From JAICLL01 sp035252155 (GTDB taxonomy: Bacteria; Planctomycetota; Planctomycetia; Pirellulales; JAICIG01), in the NCBI GenBank assembly GCA_035252155.1, contig DATFDL010000217.1, positions 1 to 20,225 on the forward strand: a stretch of DNA of 20,225 nt, written 5' to 3'. Position 1 is the first letter of the stretch. The number at the start of each line of letters is the position of its first letter. The position numbers and the translations under genes are program-made. A model generated the notes under the pieces. That model had not been told where the DNA came from and did no database searches. It saw nothing but the letters and a program-made list of their open reading frames with translations. Positions 1-7,415 of this stretch are shown here, piece by piece.

Positions 1-589
1 GCGACTGCCGCACGCCTTCGGCAACCGCCGGATGCGCCAATCTGGCCGCGTCGCGCCGTGCGATCACCCGATCGACATAGAGTTGCCGCAGGCACGCGTC
101 GGCAACGATGATCTCGAGAGATTGCCGGTCGAGCTGTTCCGGCCCCAGTGGCTGCACGCCCACCGACGAAAGCGGCCAGGCGGCGGCCAGCCGGAGCAAC
201 TCGTCGACCAACACATCGTGCTCGGCCATGCCCCGCGCCAAGATCAGCAGATCGGGCAAGTAACGCAGCATCAGATCGGCCGAGTAAAGCACGCCGCCGT
301 CGATTGGCGCCGGGCAATCGACTGACAACGATTGCCTCACGGCGCCGGCGTCAAGTTGCCGGTAGACCAGCGCCTGACAGCCCCGATCGATCAACTCGGC
401 TGCCCACCGGGCTACCGCAGGATGGTAGGGCGGGGCGGTGAAAGCCAGTTGCGCTCGCGATAATTCATCGCAGCCGAGCAGCAGCTCGTCGGCTTCGCCG
501 GTCCGGGCCTCCAAAGCTTCGCCCACAGCAGCGACCTCAACCCGGCCGTGCTCGACGAGCGACATTAGAAACGTGCGAAGCGGCGACAT
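1..589 (-). CDS. Unrecognised protein, 5' part only (runs off left edge)
   Basis: The minus frame is open from the ATG at 589 to base 1, so about 196 N-terminal residues are visible and the stop lies outside the window. The protein begins MSPLRTFLMSLVEHGRVEV. It is a balanced mix of Leu, Val, Ala, Asp and Arg, with helical stretches such as ADLMLRYLPDLLILARGMAE and a later LYVDRVIARRDAARLAHPAV. No signal peptide or membrane segment is visible. An internal ATG at 565 is a second possible start; the frame extends upstream to a TAG at 668-670 without another ATG. I do not recognise a named domain. From memory it resembles uncharacterised soluble planctomycete proteins, but no function can be given. 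Plus-strand frames here have poor, Arg/Pro-rich composition and look like shadows. The gene is divergent from the DUF1570 gene, with a 284-bp gap between them. Confidence 0.65.
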   Translation of the reverse strand, partial: MSPLRTFLMSLVEHGRVEVAAVGEALEARTGEADELLLGCDELSRAQLAFTAPPYHPAVARWAAELIDRGCQALVYRQLDAGAVRQSLSVDCPAPIDGGVLYSADLMLRYLPDLLILARGMAEHDVLVDELLRLAAAWPLSSVGVQPLGPEQLDRQSLEIIVADACLRQLYVDRVIARRDAARLAHPAVAEGVRQS

Positions 590-873
590 CTGGCGACCAA
601 ACTCATCCGTCGATTCGTGCCGCCGGTGTAAACATACCTGCGTCAGGCGGTGGTCTCGGTTGGTGATCTACCTTGCTAACGAGACGTTCGCGTTTTCGTC
701 CACTTCAAAAACAACCGCCAGAGGAGCGGCAAAGAATACCCTTCGGTCGTTTTCGCGCGACTCGCCCCTATAACATCGAGGTTGCGTGATTTAAGTATAT
801 CCGAACGTCCAACCGGTGAAAGCATCGTCTGCGCCGCTTTTCCGCGCCTTAACCCCGTGCTACGCTTGGAAGA

Positions 874-2391
874 ATGACGTCTAAATTGGCCGTGAAAATC
901 GCAGCTCATCCGCTCGCCAAAGCGGGCTTTCTGGCGGCATGGTTGGGTTGCGCATCTCTCGCGGCTGCTGCCGATGAAGACCAGACTATCGCCGAGCGGC
1001 ATCGCGCGTTGCTCCAAGCCAACGCCGTGGCACTCGAAGCGCTGGCCGATTGGTGCGAGCAAAATGGCCTGACCGACCAGGCCGCCGGCACGCGCGATTG
1101 GATTGTGCCGCAAGCACCGCTCACGCTTGTGCTGGCCCTGCCGCCGTCGGTCAACGACACTACGAAGCAAATCACGCCCGACGATGATCCGCCGCTCGTG
1201 CAACAATGGCGGCAGCAGTTCGTCGAGTTGCGGCAAGCCCAGGCCGATCGCCTGTTTGAACTGGCCCTGGTGGCGGCCGAAACGCGCGAGTTTACGGCGG
1301 CGTACCAATTGATCCACGAAGTGCTTCGTGAAAACCCAGACCACGAGCGTGCCCGACTGCTCTTAGGGTACAAGCAACACGACGGCCGCTGGCGGACGCA
1401 GTACGAGATCAGTAAGGCCCAGGCTCAGCAGGTCTGGCATCCGCGGTTTGGCTGGCTGCCCGAAAACCAGGTGGCCCGGTATGAGTCGGGCGAGCGGCGC
1501 TATCGCGGCCGGTGGGTCTCGGCCGCCGACGAAACCGCCTCGCGGGCCAACCTGGAGCGCGGCTGGGACGTCGTTACCGAACATTACCAGGTGCGCACTA
1601 ACCACAGCCTCGAGTCGGGCGTGCGGCTGGCCGAACGCCTCGAGCGGTTTTATGGGGCCTGGCGGCAAGTCTTCGCACGGTTCGTGATGAACGACGATCA
1701 ATGGGACCGGCTGTTTCGCGACGGCGCGCCCACCGGGGCGCCGAAACGGCATCAGGTGGTGCTCTATCGCAACCGGGGCGAATTCATTCAGGCCCTGGAG
1801 CGCGAGCAGCCCAGCATTCGCATCAGCACCGGCTATTATTCGCCCAAGTCTCGCAAAGCGTTTTACTTCGCCGGCTCGGAAGAGGACGACAGCACGCTCT
1901 ACCACGAGGCGGCGCATCAATTGTTCGCCGAGACCCGCCCCACCTCGCGCGACGCCGGCCGCGACAGCAATTTCTGGATCGTCGAGGGCGTGGCGTGCTG
2001 GATCGAGTCATTCCGGCCGGCCGACGGACTGGCGATGATCGGAGGCGTCGACGCATTGCGGCTGCGCAACGCGCGCACGCGGCTGGTGCGCGATAGGTTC
2101 TATCAGCCGCTGGGCCAATTGGCCGCGATGAGCGTCGTCGATGTGCAGACCAGCCCGCAAATCTCGATGCTCTACAGCGAATCGGCGGGGCTTACTTATT
2201 TCTTGATGTACGCGGGCGAGGGCCGTTATCGCGAGCCGCTGGTCGCTTTTCTGAACGCTGTTTACGCCCGACGCGATAAGCCTTCTACCATGGCTGAGTT
2301 GACCGGCGTCGATTTTCATGAACTCGACCGCCAATACCGCGAGTTCATCGAAGGCTTGCCCGATCCCGAGCCGACGGAAACGGAACCATGA
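874..2391 (+). CDS. Secreted DUF1570-family zinc-metallopeptidase-like protein
   Basis: The product has 505 residues. The start at 874 follows a GGAAGA ribosome-binding site. Residues 1-33 form a signal peptide (basic start, hydrophobic core, AAA before ADED), so the protein should be exported. Residues about 40-160 are helical and TPR-like (the stretch near 125-165 looks like one TPR unit). The C-terminal part matches DUF1570 (PF07607), a planctomycete-rich family related to gluzincin peptidases. It carries a HEAAH zinc motif at H344-E345-A346-A347-H348 and a downstream WIVEGVACWIE segment, whose E371 is the expected third ligand. Catalytic residues are therefore intact, but substrate and actual peptidase activity are unknown (family knowledge, not shown here). 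The stop codon overlaps the start of the creatininase gene (ATGA), indicating translational coupling. Confidence 0.9.
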   Translation: MTSKLAVKIAAHPLAKAGFLAAWLGCASLAAAADEDQTIAERHRALLQANAVALEALADWCEQNGLTDQAAGTRDWIVPQAPLTLVLALPPSVNDTTKQITPDDDPPLVQQWRQQFVELRQAQADRLFELALVAAETREFTAAYQLIHEVLRENPDHERARLLLGYKQHDGRWRTQYEISKAQAQQVWHPRFGWLPENQVARYESGERRYRGRWVSAADETASRANLERGWDVVTEHYQVRTNHSLESGVRLAERLERFYGAWRQVFARFVMNDDQWDRLFRDGAPTGAPKRHQVVLYRNRGEFIQALEREQPSIRISTGYYSPKSRKAFYFAGSEEDDSTLYHEAAHQLFAETRPTSRDAGRDSNFWIVEGVACWIESFRPADGLAMIGGVDALRLRNARTRLVRDRFYQPLGQLAAMSVVDVQTSPQISMLYSESAGLTYFLMYAGEGRYREPLVAFLNAVYARRDKPSTMAELTGVDFHELDRQYREFIEGLPDPEPTETEP

Positions 2392-3182
2392 CCGCCCGAC
2401 CGTGGAAGCTGGCCGAAACCAACTATGGCCAAACGAAGGACCACCGGTTCGAGGTGGCGGTGCTGCCGCTGGGAGCGACCGAGCCGCACAACCTGCACCT
2501 GCCCTATGGCACCGACAGCTACGAGGCCGAGATGGTGGGCGACGCCATCTGCCAGGCGGCCCATGAGCGCGGTGCGCGGGTGGTGCTTTTGCCGACCGTT
2601 CCCTACGGCACCGAGACGAACCAGATGGCGTTTCCACTGGCGATGAACGTCAACCCATCGACGCTGGCCGCGGTGATCACCGACCTGGTCGATTCGCTGA
2701 TCCGCCACGGCATTCAAAAAATCGTGCTGCTCAACGGGCATGGCGGCAACGAGCTGAAGCCGCTGCTGCGCGAGTTGTTTGGCAAGACATCGGCGCACTT
2801 GTTCCTGTGCAATTGGTATCGCGTGCTGGCCGACGTCGAGCGCGAGATTTTCGACGATCCCGGCGACCACGGCGGCGAGATGGAAACCTCGATGATTTTG
2901 GCCTATCGGCCCGATCTGGTGGCGCGGCGGGCCGACGGCTCGCTGTCGGCCGACGAAGGCGCTCTGGCGACCACGAAATTCGAGGCGGTCAATCGCGGCT
3001 GGGTCTCGATCACGCGGCCCTGGCATTTGCTGACCACCAACAGCGGCGCCGGCAATCCACACCCCGCCACCGCCGAAAAAGGCCGCCGCATGCTCGATCT
3101 TTTGATCGAGCGGCTCGCGGCGTTTCTGGTCGAGCTATCGAACGCTCCGCTCGATGAACGCTTTCCGTACCAGACGGAATGA
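2388..3182 (+). CDS. Creatininase-family metal-dependent amidohydrolase
   Basis: The product has 264 residues, a normal length for the creatininase family (PF02633), whose members hydrolyse cyclic or linear amides (creatinine, formamides in riboflavin/F420 and mycofactocin pathways). Metal-ligand motifs are present in order. LPLGATEPHNLHLPYGTD gives E32, H34 and D43 (with H37). NGHGGNE at 116-122 gives H118 and E122. GDHGGEMETS at 159-168 gives the second conserved acidic/His cluster. There is no signal peptide, so it should be cytoplasmic. The start ATG overlaps the stop of the DUF1570 gene by four bases, so the two are probably one transcript, although the upstream product is exported and this one is not. 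The substrate cannot be inferred: family members are diverse and planctomycetes carry several paralogues. Confidence 0.93.
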   Translation: MTARPWKLAETNYGQTKDHRFEVAVLPLGATEPHNLHLPYGTDSYEAEMVGDAICQAAHERGARVVLLPTVPYGTETNQMAFPLAMNVNPSTLAAVITDLVDSLIRHGIQKIVLLNGHGGNELKPLLRELFGKTSAHLFLCNWYRVLADVEREIFDDPGDHGGEMETSMILAYRPDLVARRADGSLSADEGALATTKFEAVNRGWVSITRPWHLLTTNSGAGNPHPATAEKGRRMLDLLIERLAAFLVELSNAPLDERFPYQTE

Positions 3183-3227
3183 AGGCAAAAAAATGGCGGG
3201 CAAAAAAAAGAAGGAGAATGTGCGGAT

Positions 3228-3260
3228 GGTGGCTGGGGCAGAGCCTTAGCGATGCCCGGG
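3228..3260. repeat. Dispersed intergenic repeat, copy 1 (GGTGGCTGGGGC family)
   Basis: A 33-bp segment starting GGTGGCTGGGGCAGAGCC recurs in opposite orientation at 20071-20103 with 31 of 33 positions identical. It lies directly downstream of the creatininase gene, in a 112-bp gap before a convergent gene. The gap also holds an A-rich run (3185-3210). Such elements recur between planctomycete genes (from memory). Confidence 0.75.
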
Positions 3261-3294
3261 ATTCGGAGGATGGCCTTCCCAGGCCGTCCACCAG

Positions 3295-3516
3295 TTAACC
3301 GCCAGGACGATGCGGTGTGGCCAACTCGGCGTCCCGTTGGCTCAGGTGCTCAAGATGCCGCTGGGCGGCTTCGAGCAATTGTTCGTCTTCCACGTCCCAT
3401 ACGCCCCGGTCTGCCCAATCGGCGACATTCGCCACCAACTGTCCCAGGCGCCAGTGCGGGTATCGCTCGCACAATTCGGACAATGCCGCGATTATTTCCG
3501 CGCGCCGTTGCGTCAT
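3295..3516 (-). CDS. Small helical protein, partner of the ParB-like gene
   Basis: The product has 73 residues. Its ATG (3516-3514) overlaps the TGA of the upstream gene (ATGA), so it is the second gene of a two-gene minus-strand operon. The sequence MTQRRAEIIAALSELCERYP...WRLGQLVANVADWA...VWDVEDEQLLEAAQRHL looks like three or four short amphipathic helices with an acidic WDVEDE core. There is no signal peptide or membrane segment. I recall many uncharacterised bacterial proteins with the same WRLGQLVAN and WDVEDEELL patterns, but I know no assigned function. The overlap with a DNA-binding-like ParB-N protein suggests that the two act together; a toxin-antitoxin or mobile stress module is one possibility (inference). 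Confidence 0.75.
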   Translation of the reverse strand: MTQRRAEIIAALSELCERYPHWRLGQLVANVADWADRGVWDVEDEQLLEAAQRHLEHLSQRDAELATPHRPGG

Positions 3517-3812
3517 GGCAAAACGTCCTTCACTTTGGGCATTCTGGTTACATCGAGATTCGGAAGATTATCAATGACCTCTGCCGGCACCAACGCCCCT
3601 GGCTTAAGTTTGGCAGCCCGGGTCGCGCGCGTCACACCATCGTTAATCCGCAGATGGCCGTCCTTTCCACGCACTAGCTCCAACGGTGGCATACCATCGA
3701 GCGAATCCCCATAGCGAGAAATCTGCCGCGCCAACTTGCCGGGATCGGCGCCTTGCGCGCGACTCGGTGGCAAGTGTAATTCTCGCGGATCGACATCGAT
3801 GAACTCGCGCAT
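3513..3812 (-). CDS. Small ParB-N-domain-like protein
   Basis: I place the start at the ATG at 3812-3810, giving 99 residues (MREFIDVDPRELHLPPSR...). The same frame is open far upstream, to 4760, but that part is antisense to the VCBS gene and has shadow-like composition, so it is excluded. The body resembles the ParB N-terminal fold: an initial 'V.P.ELH.PPSR' strand and loop, 'LARQISRYGDSLDGMPPLELVRG' in place of 'L..SI...G...PI.V', then 'KDGHLRINDGVTRATRAAKL' in place of the ParB box II 'G.YELV.GERR.RAA'. No C-terminal HTH or dimerisation domain is present, so this is not a chromosome-partition ParB. It overlaps the downstream small gene by ATGA. No strong Shine-Dalgarno sequence is visible. 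The role is unknown. Confidence 0.72.
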   Translation of the reverse strand: MREFIDVDPRELHLPPSRAQGADPGKLARQISRYGDSLDGMPPLELVRGKDGHLRINDGVTRATRAAKLKPGALVPAEVIDNLPNLDVTRMPKVKDVLP

Positions 3813-3988
3813 CTCAGCATCGGTGCGTTGGAGTTCGTGCCCGCGACTCTTTAATATACCATCAACGCTCGTCGCATGGCAGATGTTCGATCGAGATCTC
3901 CTTTTCCCATTCGTGTCATTCGTGGTTTCCGCCCGGTTCGCCAATCGGAGCCAGGCGTTCGAGCGGGCGGGCATAATCGCCTGGCCTA

Positions 3989-4018
3989 TTGTTCGGCGAA
4001 CTCGCGCCGCGATATACT
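3989..4018 (+). promoter_or_regulatory. Candidate sigma70-type promoter of the VCBS gene
   Basis: TTGTTC (3989-3994) and TATACT (4013-4018) are separated by 18 bases, and the -10 box ends 43 bases before the ATG at 4062. The -10 is a 5/6 match and the -35 is weak. The octamer GATATACT occurs in two other intergenic regions of the window. Confidence 0.35.
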
Positions 4019-4061
4019 CCGGGAATCCCACGTCCCCCCTTAAACCGCAGAGGATCGTCCC

Positions 4062-5258
4062 ATGAAACGAGTCTTGCTCTCTGCACTTCTGCCTGCACTT
4101 TTGCTCAGCGGCGGCGGCGCGTGCGGCGCCGCGGATTTTGAGCCGCCGGTTCGACTGATGGCGGGCGACGCCGCCGTGCGCGTCGAAAGTCCGGGTTACG
4201 CGGCCCCTTGTTGGGCCGACCTCCGCGGCGACGGCCAGAACTATCTGCTCGTCGGACAGTTCAACGACGGAAAGATCCGCGTCTTCAAGCACCTCGGCGG
4301 CAGCAAGTTTGCACCGGGTGAGTGGCTGCAGGTCGACGGCAAGCCGGCCGAAGTGCCCGGCGTCTGGTGATGCACCAGCTCCACTCCACAGTTGGTGGAC
4401 ATCGACGGCGACGGCCATCGCGACATTCTCTCCGGCTCGTATTCGCGTATGGAAAACGCGATGGCCGGGCTGTTTCAGGTGTTGTACGGCAAGCCCGACG
4501 GCACGTTTCGTAAGGCCGAAGTTTTGAACGGCGCCGACGGCGAGCCGCTCATCATCCCGGTCAAAGACCAGCAATGGACCGAAAATATCTGCACCCGGCC
4601 GTTCGCCGTCGACTGGGACGGCGACGGTCAGCTCGACCTGGTCGTGGGCAATTTTGTCGGCGGCTTTTATTGGTTCAAGGGCGAGGGCAAAGGCAAGTTC
4701 CGGCCCACGCCCGAAGCGATCAAGGTGGGCGATGAGCCCCTCAAGATCGAAGGTCATCACAGCGATCCGTTTGTGATCGACTGGGACGGCGACGGAGATC
4801 TCGATTTGCTCAGCGGTTCGGCCAACGGCGGCGTGCAGTGGGCCGAAAACACCGCCGCTCCGGGCAAGCTGCCGGAGCTGCGGCCCTTTCAGATGTTGAT
4901 CAAGCCGGGCCGCTCGATCAATTACGGAGAGATCATCCGCGAAAAAGATCTCGCCGGCCCCACCAGTTCGCTGCGCATCTGGGTGGCCGACGTGAACGGC
5001 GACGGCAAGCTCGACATCCTTGTCGGCGACTCGGTGCCCTTGATTTCGCCCGCCGGCGGCCTGAGCGAATCAGAATTCAAGCAGAAGTTCGCCCAATGGC
5101 AGGAGGCTGTGCAAGCCGCCAACAAGGCATTTCGCGAGACCACCGATGAGTCCGAGCGCGCCAAGGCCCAACAAGAGATCACCAAGACTTACAACCAGCG
5201 TAGCGACTTCATGAACGAAGACCGAACCGGCTTTGTCTGGCTCTACCTGCGCAAATAA
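4062..5258 (+). CDS. Secreted FG-GAP/VCBS calcium-binding protein with in-frame TGA (candidate selenoprotein)
   Basis: Read through one in-frame TGA at 4368-4370, the gene encodes 398 residues; position 103 is the TGA codon. The start has a GAGGA ribosome-binding site and a signal peptide (residues 1-23, MKRVLLSALLPALLLSGGG). Five FG-GAP/VCBS-like repeats follow, with Ca-binding DxDGDGxxD loops beginning near residues 53 (degenerate), 113, 184, 240 and 310. A charged helical tail follows (about 330-398). The TGA interrupts 'EVPGVW-[TGA]-CTSSTPQLVDIDGDG'. Reading frame and domain pattern continue on both sides without any other lesion, and the next codon is TGC (Cys). As I remember related planctomycete VCBS proteins, a Cys-Cys pair stands just before the 'PQxVDxDGDG' repeat, so TGA would replace its first Cys, a typical Sec/Cys exchange. 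The alternatives are a nonsense mutation, or a truncated 102-residue product plus a TTG-initiated downstream piece (4392) lacking a signal peptide. Confidence 0.7.
4371..4400 (+). promoter_or_regulatory. Possible bacterial SECIS hairpin downstream of the in-frame TGA
   Basis: TCCAC (4385-4389) pairs with GTGGA (4395-4399) around the loop AGTTG. The loop starts 19 nt after the TGA and has G at its second position, which fits the usual bacterial SECIS rule (loop about 16-37 nt from UGA, early G). A competing eight-pair stem, CACCAGCT (4373-4380) with AGTTGGTG (4390-4397, one G-T pair), has a loop without G and lies too close to the TGA. The assignment is therefore uncertain. Confidence 0.35.
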
Positions 5259-5300
5259 ATGGCGGCCGGCTGGGAACTCCTGCCCACAAGGGACCGCGAT

Positions 5301-7265
5301 TCATTTCGGGTTCGCATTTGCAGGTTGCTGCTTTTGTACCGCGGCGGCCGCGCGCAGGGCCTTCAGATATTCGGCGATCTCTTGGTGGACGCTTGTGGTC
5401 TGAGAGATCACCAGCGCGCCCGAATTAACAAACGGCTCAATCGCTCCCGGCCCGCCCACATCGACCCATGTGTCGGGCGCAATGTTGGTCTGGATGCACG
5501 ACATAAATGGTTGAAAGTCAAGGCCGGGACGGTTACCCGGCGCATTGGGAGGGCGGACCACCAGGTCGAAGACCGGATAGACCTTAACGGTGAGCATATT
5601 CTCCGCCTCGGTTTTTGTCGTGATTAAAAGGATCCCGTCGCGGAGCAAATAGGTCAAGTCCCGGTCATACTCATCCAGCAACAACCTCAAGGCAGTCCCA
5701 TAGCTCAACCCTTTCAAGGAGTGAGTGACCGGCCTTTCGAGCTTGACGCCCGCCTCGATTAGTGCCTGGCGGTCGATGAAGAGTTGCACTTGTCGCAGGT
5801 TGGCCAGTCGGCTCAAGGCATCGATCAGCGGGAGCTCATCGAAATCAAGGTCGCATTGTTCCAGCAGCGCTTCGTGTGCGCGGGCTTCCTCACCGCAGGG
5901 GCGAGGTTCGGCCTGCTGCGGCCAGTCGCCAGTCATGGCCGACCTCAGCCGCACGCCCGCATGACCAGAGAGCAGCGCCGGCTTCCACGGACCCCACGGT
6001 CCAGTAAAATCGACCGGAACATAGTCAGGCAACAATTCAGCCATCAGCCTGGCCACACTGTGCTGGATCTCCTCGGTGTTTCGCACCACGATCGCTTCGC
6101 CGACGGCGCGGATCATTCCTTCGCCCGTTGGTTCCCAACTCGTCGGCTCGATCATCTCCGGAACTAACTTGGCGATCATCGCGACCCACGCCTCCAACTT
6201 GGCGTCGCTTGGCTTGGCGCGTGCGCCTTTATCGGCGGTTGGCGCGCCCGCTGCGCCCTCTTTGGCGGTTGCTGCCTCGTTGTCGGGCGGCTGTGTTGCC
6301 GCACCACCTTCGACGCTGGATGGCTCAGACGTTGCTTCCGATTTTTTGGCGCGTTGCTGTGCTCGGCGCGGCGGCGTCGAATCACCGACAATTTCCTGAG
6401 GCGGGCGCCAGCCGCTCTTTGGTGGGTATTTCGAGCCGCGCATGAGCCGGTAAGCATGCACTTGAAGCGGCTTTTCCGTCCCAGATGCCTCGGGCGACGC
6501 GACCCATGCGAGCTGCGTCGCGGCGATGATTTGCGCGTCGCGCACACGACGCAGGGCCGCCAGCAAGTCGACGATCTCTTCATGAACGTCGTCGGTCTGC
6601 GAGATGGCGATAGCTTGCGAATTTGCGTGCGCCGTAATCGAACCAGGTCCGCCGACATCTTCCCAGGCGTCTGGGGCAATCGTGGACGTGATTACGTTGA
6701 TCAGGGATTCAAAATCCCCCGCTCCAGCGCGCTTATTAAGTTCGGGTCTTCTGGAAATCAGTTCCTTTAAGTCCGGAAAAATGCCCGTTCCTATCGGCGC
6801 GGCCGGTCGAAACTCGCTGTCGAGTGTGATAAGGTCCTGCACAGGATAGACCTTAAGAGTCAACTTCGACTCCGCTTCTTCCGCGCTCGTGATCAGGAGG
6901 TAGCCGTCGCCCACGACATAGGTCGAGTCGAATTGCCTGAGCAGCAGCCGCAGCGCGGCCCGCAGGGTGATTTTCCTTAGTGTCTGTGTGATGCGCCTGT
7001 CCGTGTCGATCCCCGCACGACTGAGCGCCGTGTTATCCATCAGGATTTCGATGGCGTGCTTCTGCTTGAAGTAGTTCAGCACTTCGCCCAGGGGCCGATT
7101 TTGCAAGTCGAATTCAGTCGGCTGAACCAGCGCCGTGAGAATTCTGCCTTGCCCTTCGCTGGGAGGCGGCAGCGCGGAGGTTGCTTGTTCGGCCGCCGGC
7201 GTGGCGCTCGCGAAGGAAAGACAGATGCCCGCACTCAGCGCGAGGCGCACAAGGAAACGCGACAT
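5301..7265 (-). CDS. Exported secretin-N-like protein with duplicated modules
   Basis: The product has 654 residues from the ATG at 7265, which has an AGGAG box nine bases upstream and a clear signal peptide (MSRFLVRLALSAGICLSFASATPAAE). A 40-residue upstream extension of the frame was rejected. Residues 51-240 hold an STN/secretin-N-like domain ('LGEVLNYFKQKHAIEILMD...LRAALRLLLRQFDSTYVVGDGYLLIT...LTLKVYPVQDL') followed by a 'TIAPDAWEDVGGPGSI...ISQTDDVHEEIVDLLAALR' module. The same arrangement recurs at 471-640. A third copy of the second module only is at about 364-412 ('EPTSWEPTGEGMIRAVGEAIVVRNTEEIQHSVARLM'). A low-complexity Ala/Pro/Lys/Glu linker lies at about 300-358. No secretin beta-barrel is present, so it is not an outer-membrane channel; a periplasmic or envelope scaffold is more likely (inference). 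It converges with the VCBS gene across 42 bp. Confidence 0.87.
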   Translation of the reverse strand: MSRFLVRLALSAGICLSFASATPAAEQATSALPPPSEGQGRILTALVQPTEFDLQNRPLGEVLNYFKQKHAIEILMDNTALSRAGIDTDRRITQTLRKITLRAALRLLLRQFDSTYVVGDGYLLITSAEEAESKLTLKVYPVQDLITLDSEFRPAAPIGTGIFPDLKELISRRPELNKRAGAGDFESLINVITSTIAPDAWEDVGGPGSITAHANSQAIAISQTDDVHEEIVDLLAALRRVRDAQIIAATQLAWVASPEASGTEKPLQVHAYRLMRGSKYPPKSGWRPPQEIVGDSTPPRRAQQRAKKSEATSEPSSVEGGAATQPPDNEAATAKEGAAGAPTADKGARAKPSDAKLEAWVAMIAKLVPEMIEPTSWEPTGEGMIRAVGEAIVVRNTEEIQHSVARLMAELLPDYVPVDFTGPWGPWKPALLSGHAGVRLRSAMTGDWPQQAEPRPCGEEARAHEALLEQCDLDFDELPLIDALSRLANLRQVQLFIDRQALIEAGVKLERPVTHSLKGLSYGTALRLLLDEYDRDLTYLLRDGILLITTKTEAENMLTVKVYPVFDLVVRPPNAPGNRPGLDFQPFMSCIQTNIAPDTWVDVGGPGAIEPFVNSGALVISQTTSVHQEIAEYLKALRAAAAVQKQQPANANPK

Positions 7266-7415
7266 GGCGATGCTCCTGTTCTCTGCTCGACCCGATGCAC
7301 GAAACGTGCGAGAAATGGCCCACCCAGCGGTTGCCTCAGAATACGCCGAGCGACCGACGCCCCTGCACCTTACCACCGTCGGCATGGCGGTGCAAGCATC
7401 CGGGCTGGCGGCAGC

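Noticed and set aside
676..1373. Minus-strand open frames opposite the start of the DUF1570 gene
   Set aside because: They are shadows of a well-supported gene with a signal peptide and zinc motif; no homology is recognisable.
3193..3249. An 18-residue Lys-rich ORF (MAGKKKKENVRMVAGAEP) after the creatininase gene
   Set aside because: It ends inside a dispersed repeat, and its lysines come from an A-rich spacer; there is too little evidence for a gene, although GAAGG lies upstream.
3904..3931. Phrase resembling ATTCGTGTCATTCGTGG that I associate with common intergenic spacers in other genomes
   Set aside because: It is present once in the window; without a genome search its status as a repeat cannot be supported.
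3813..4760. Long upstream extension of the ParB-like minus frame to 4760
   Set aside because: It runs antisense through the VCBS gene with unlike composition; the ParB-like homology begins only at the ATG at 3812.
4392..5258. Treating the downstream half of the VCBS protein as a separate TTG-started gene
   Set aside because: It would begin inside a Ca-binding repeat, lack the signal peptide, have no ribosome-binding site, and is in the same frame as the upstream half.
7266..7385. 40-residue N-terminal extension of the secretin-like protein
   Set aside because: The internal ATG at 7265 has an AGGAG box and a clear signal peptide; the extension would bury the signal.
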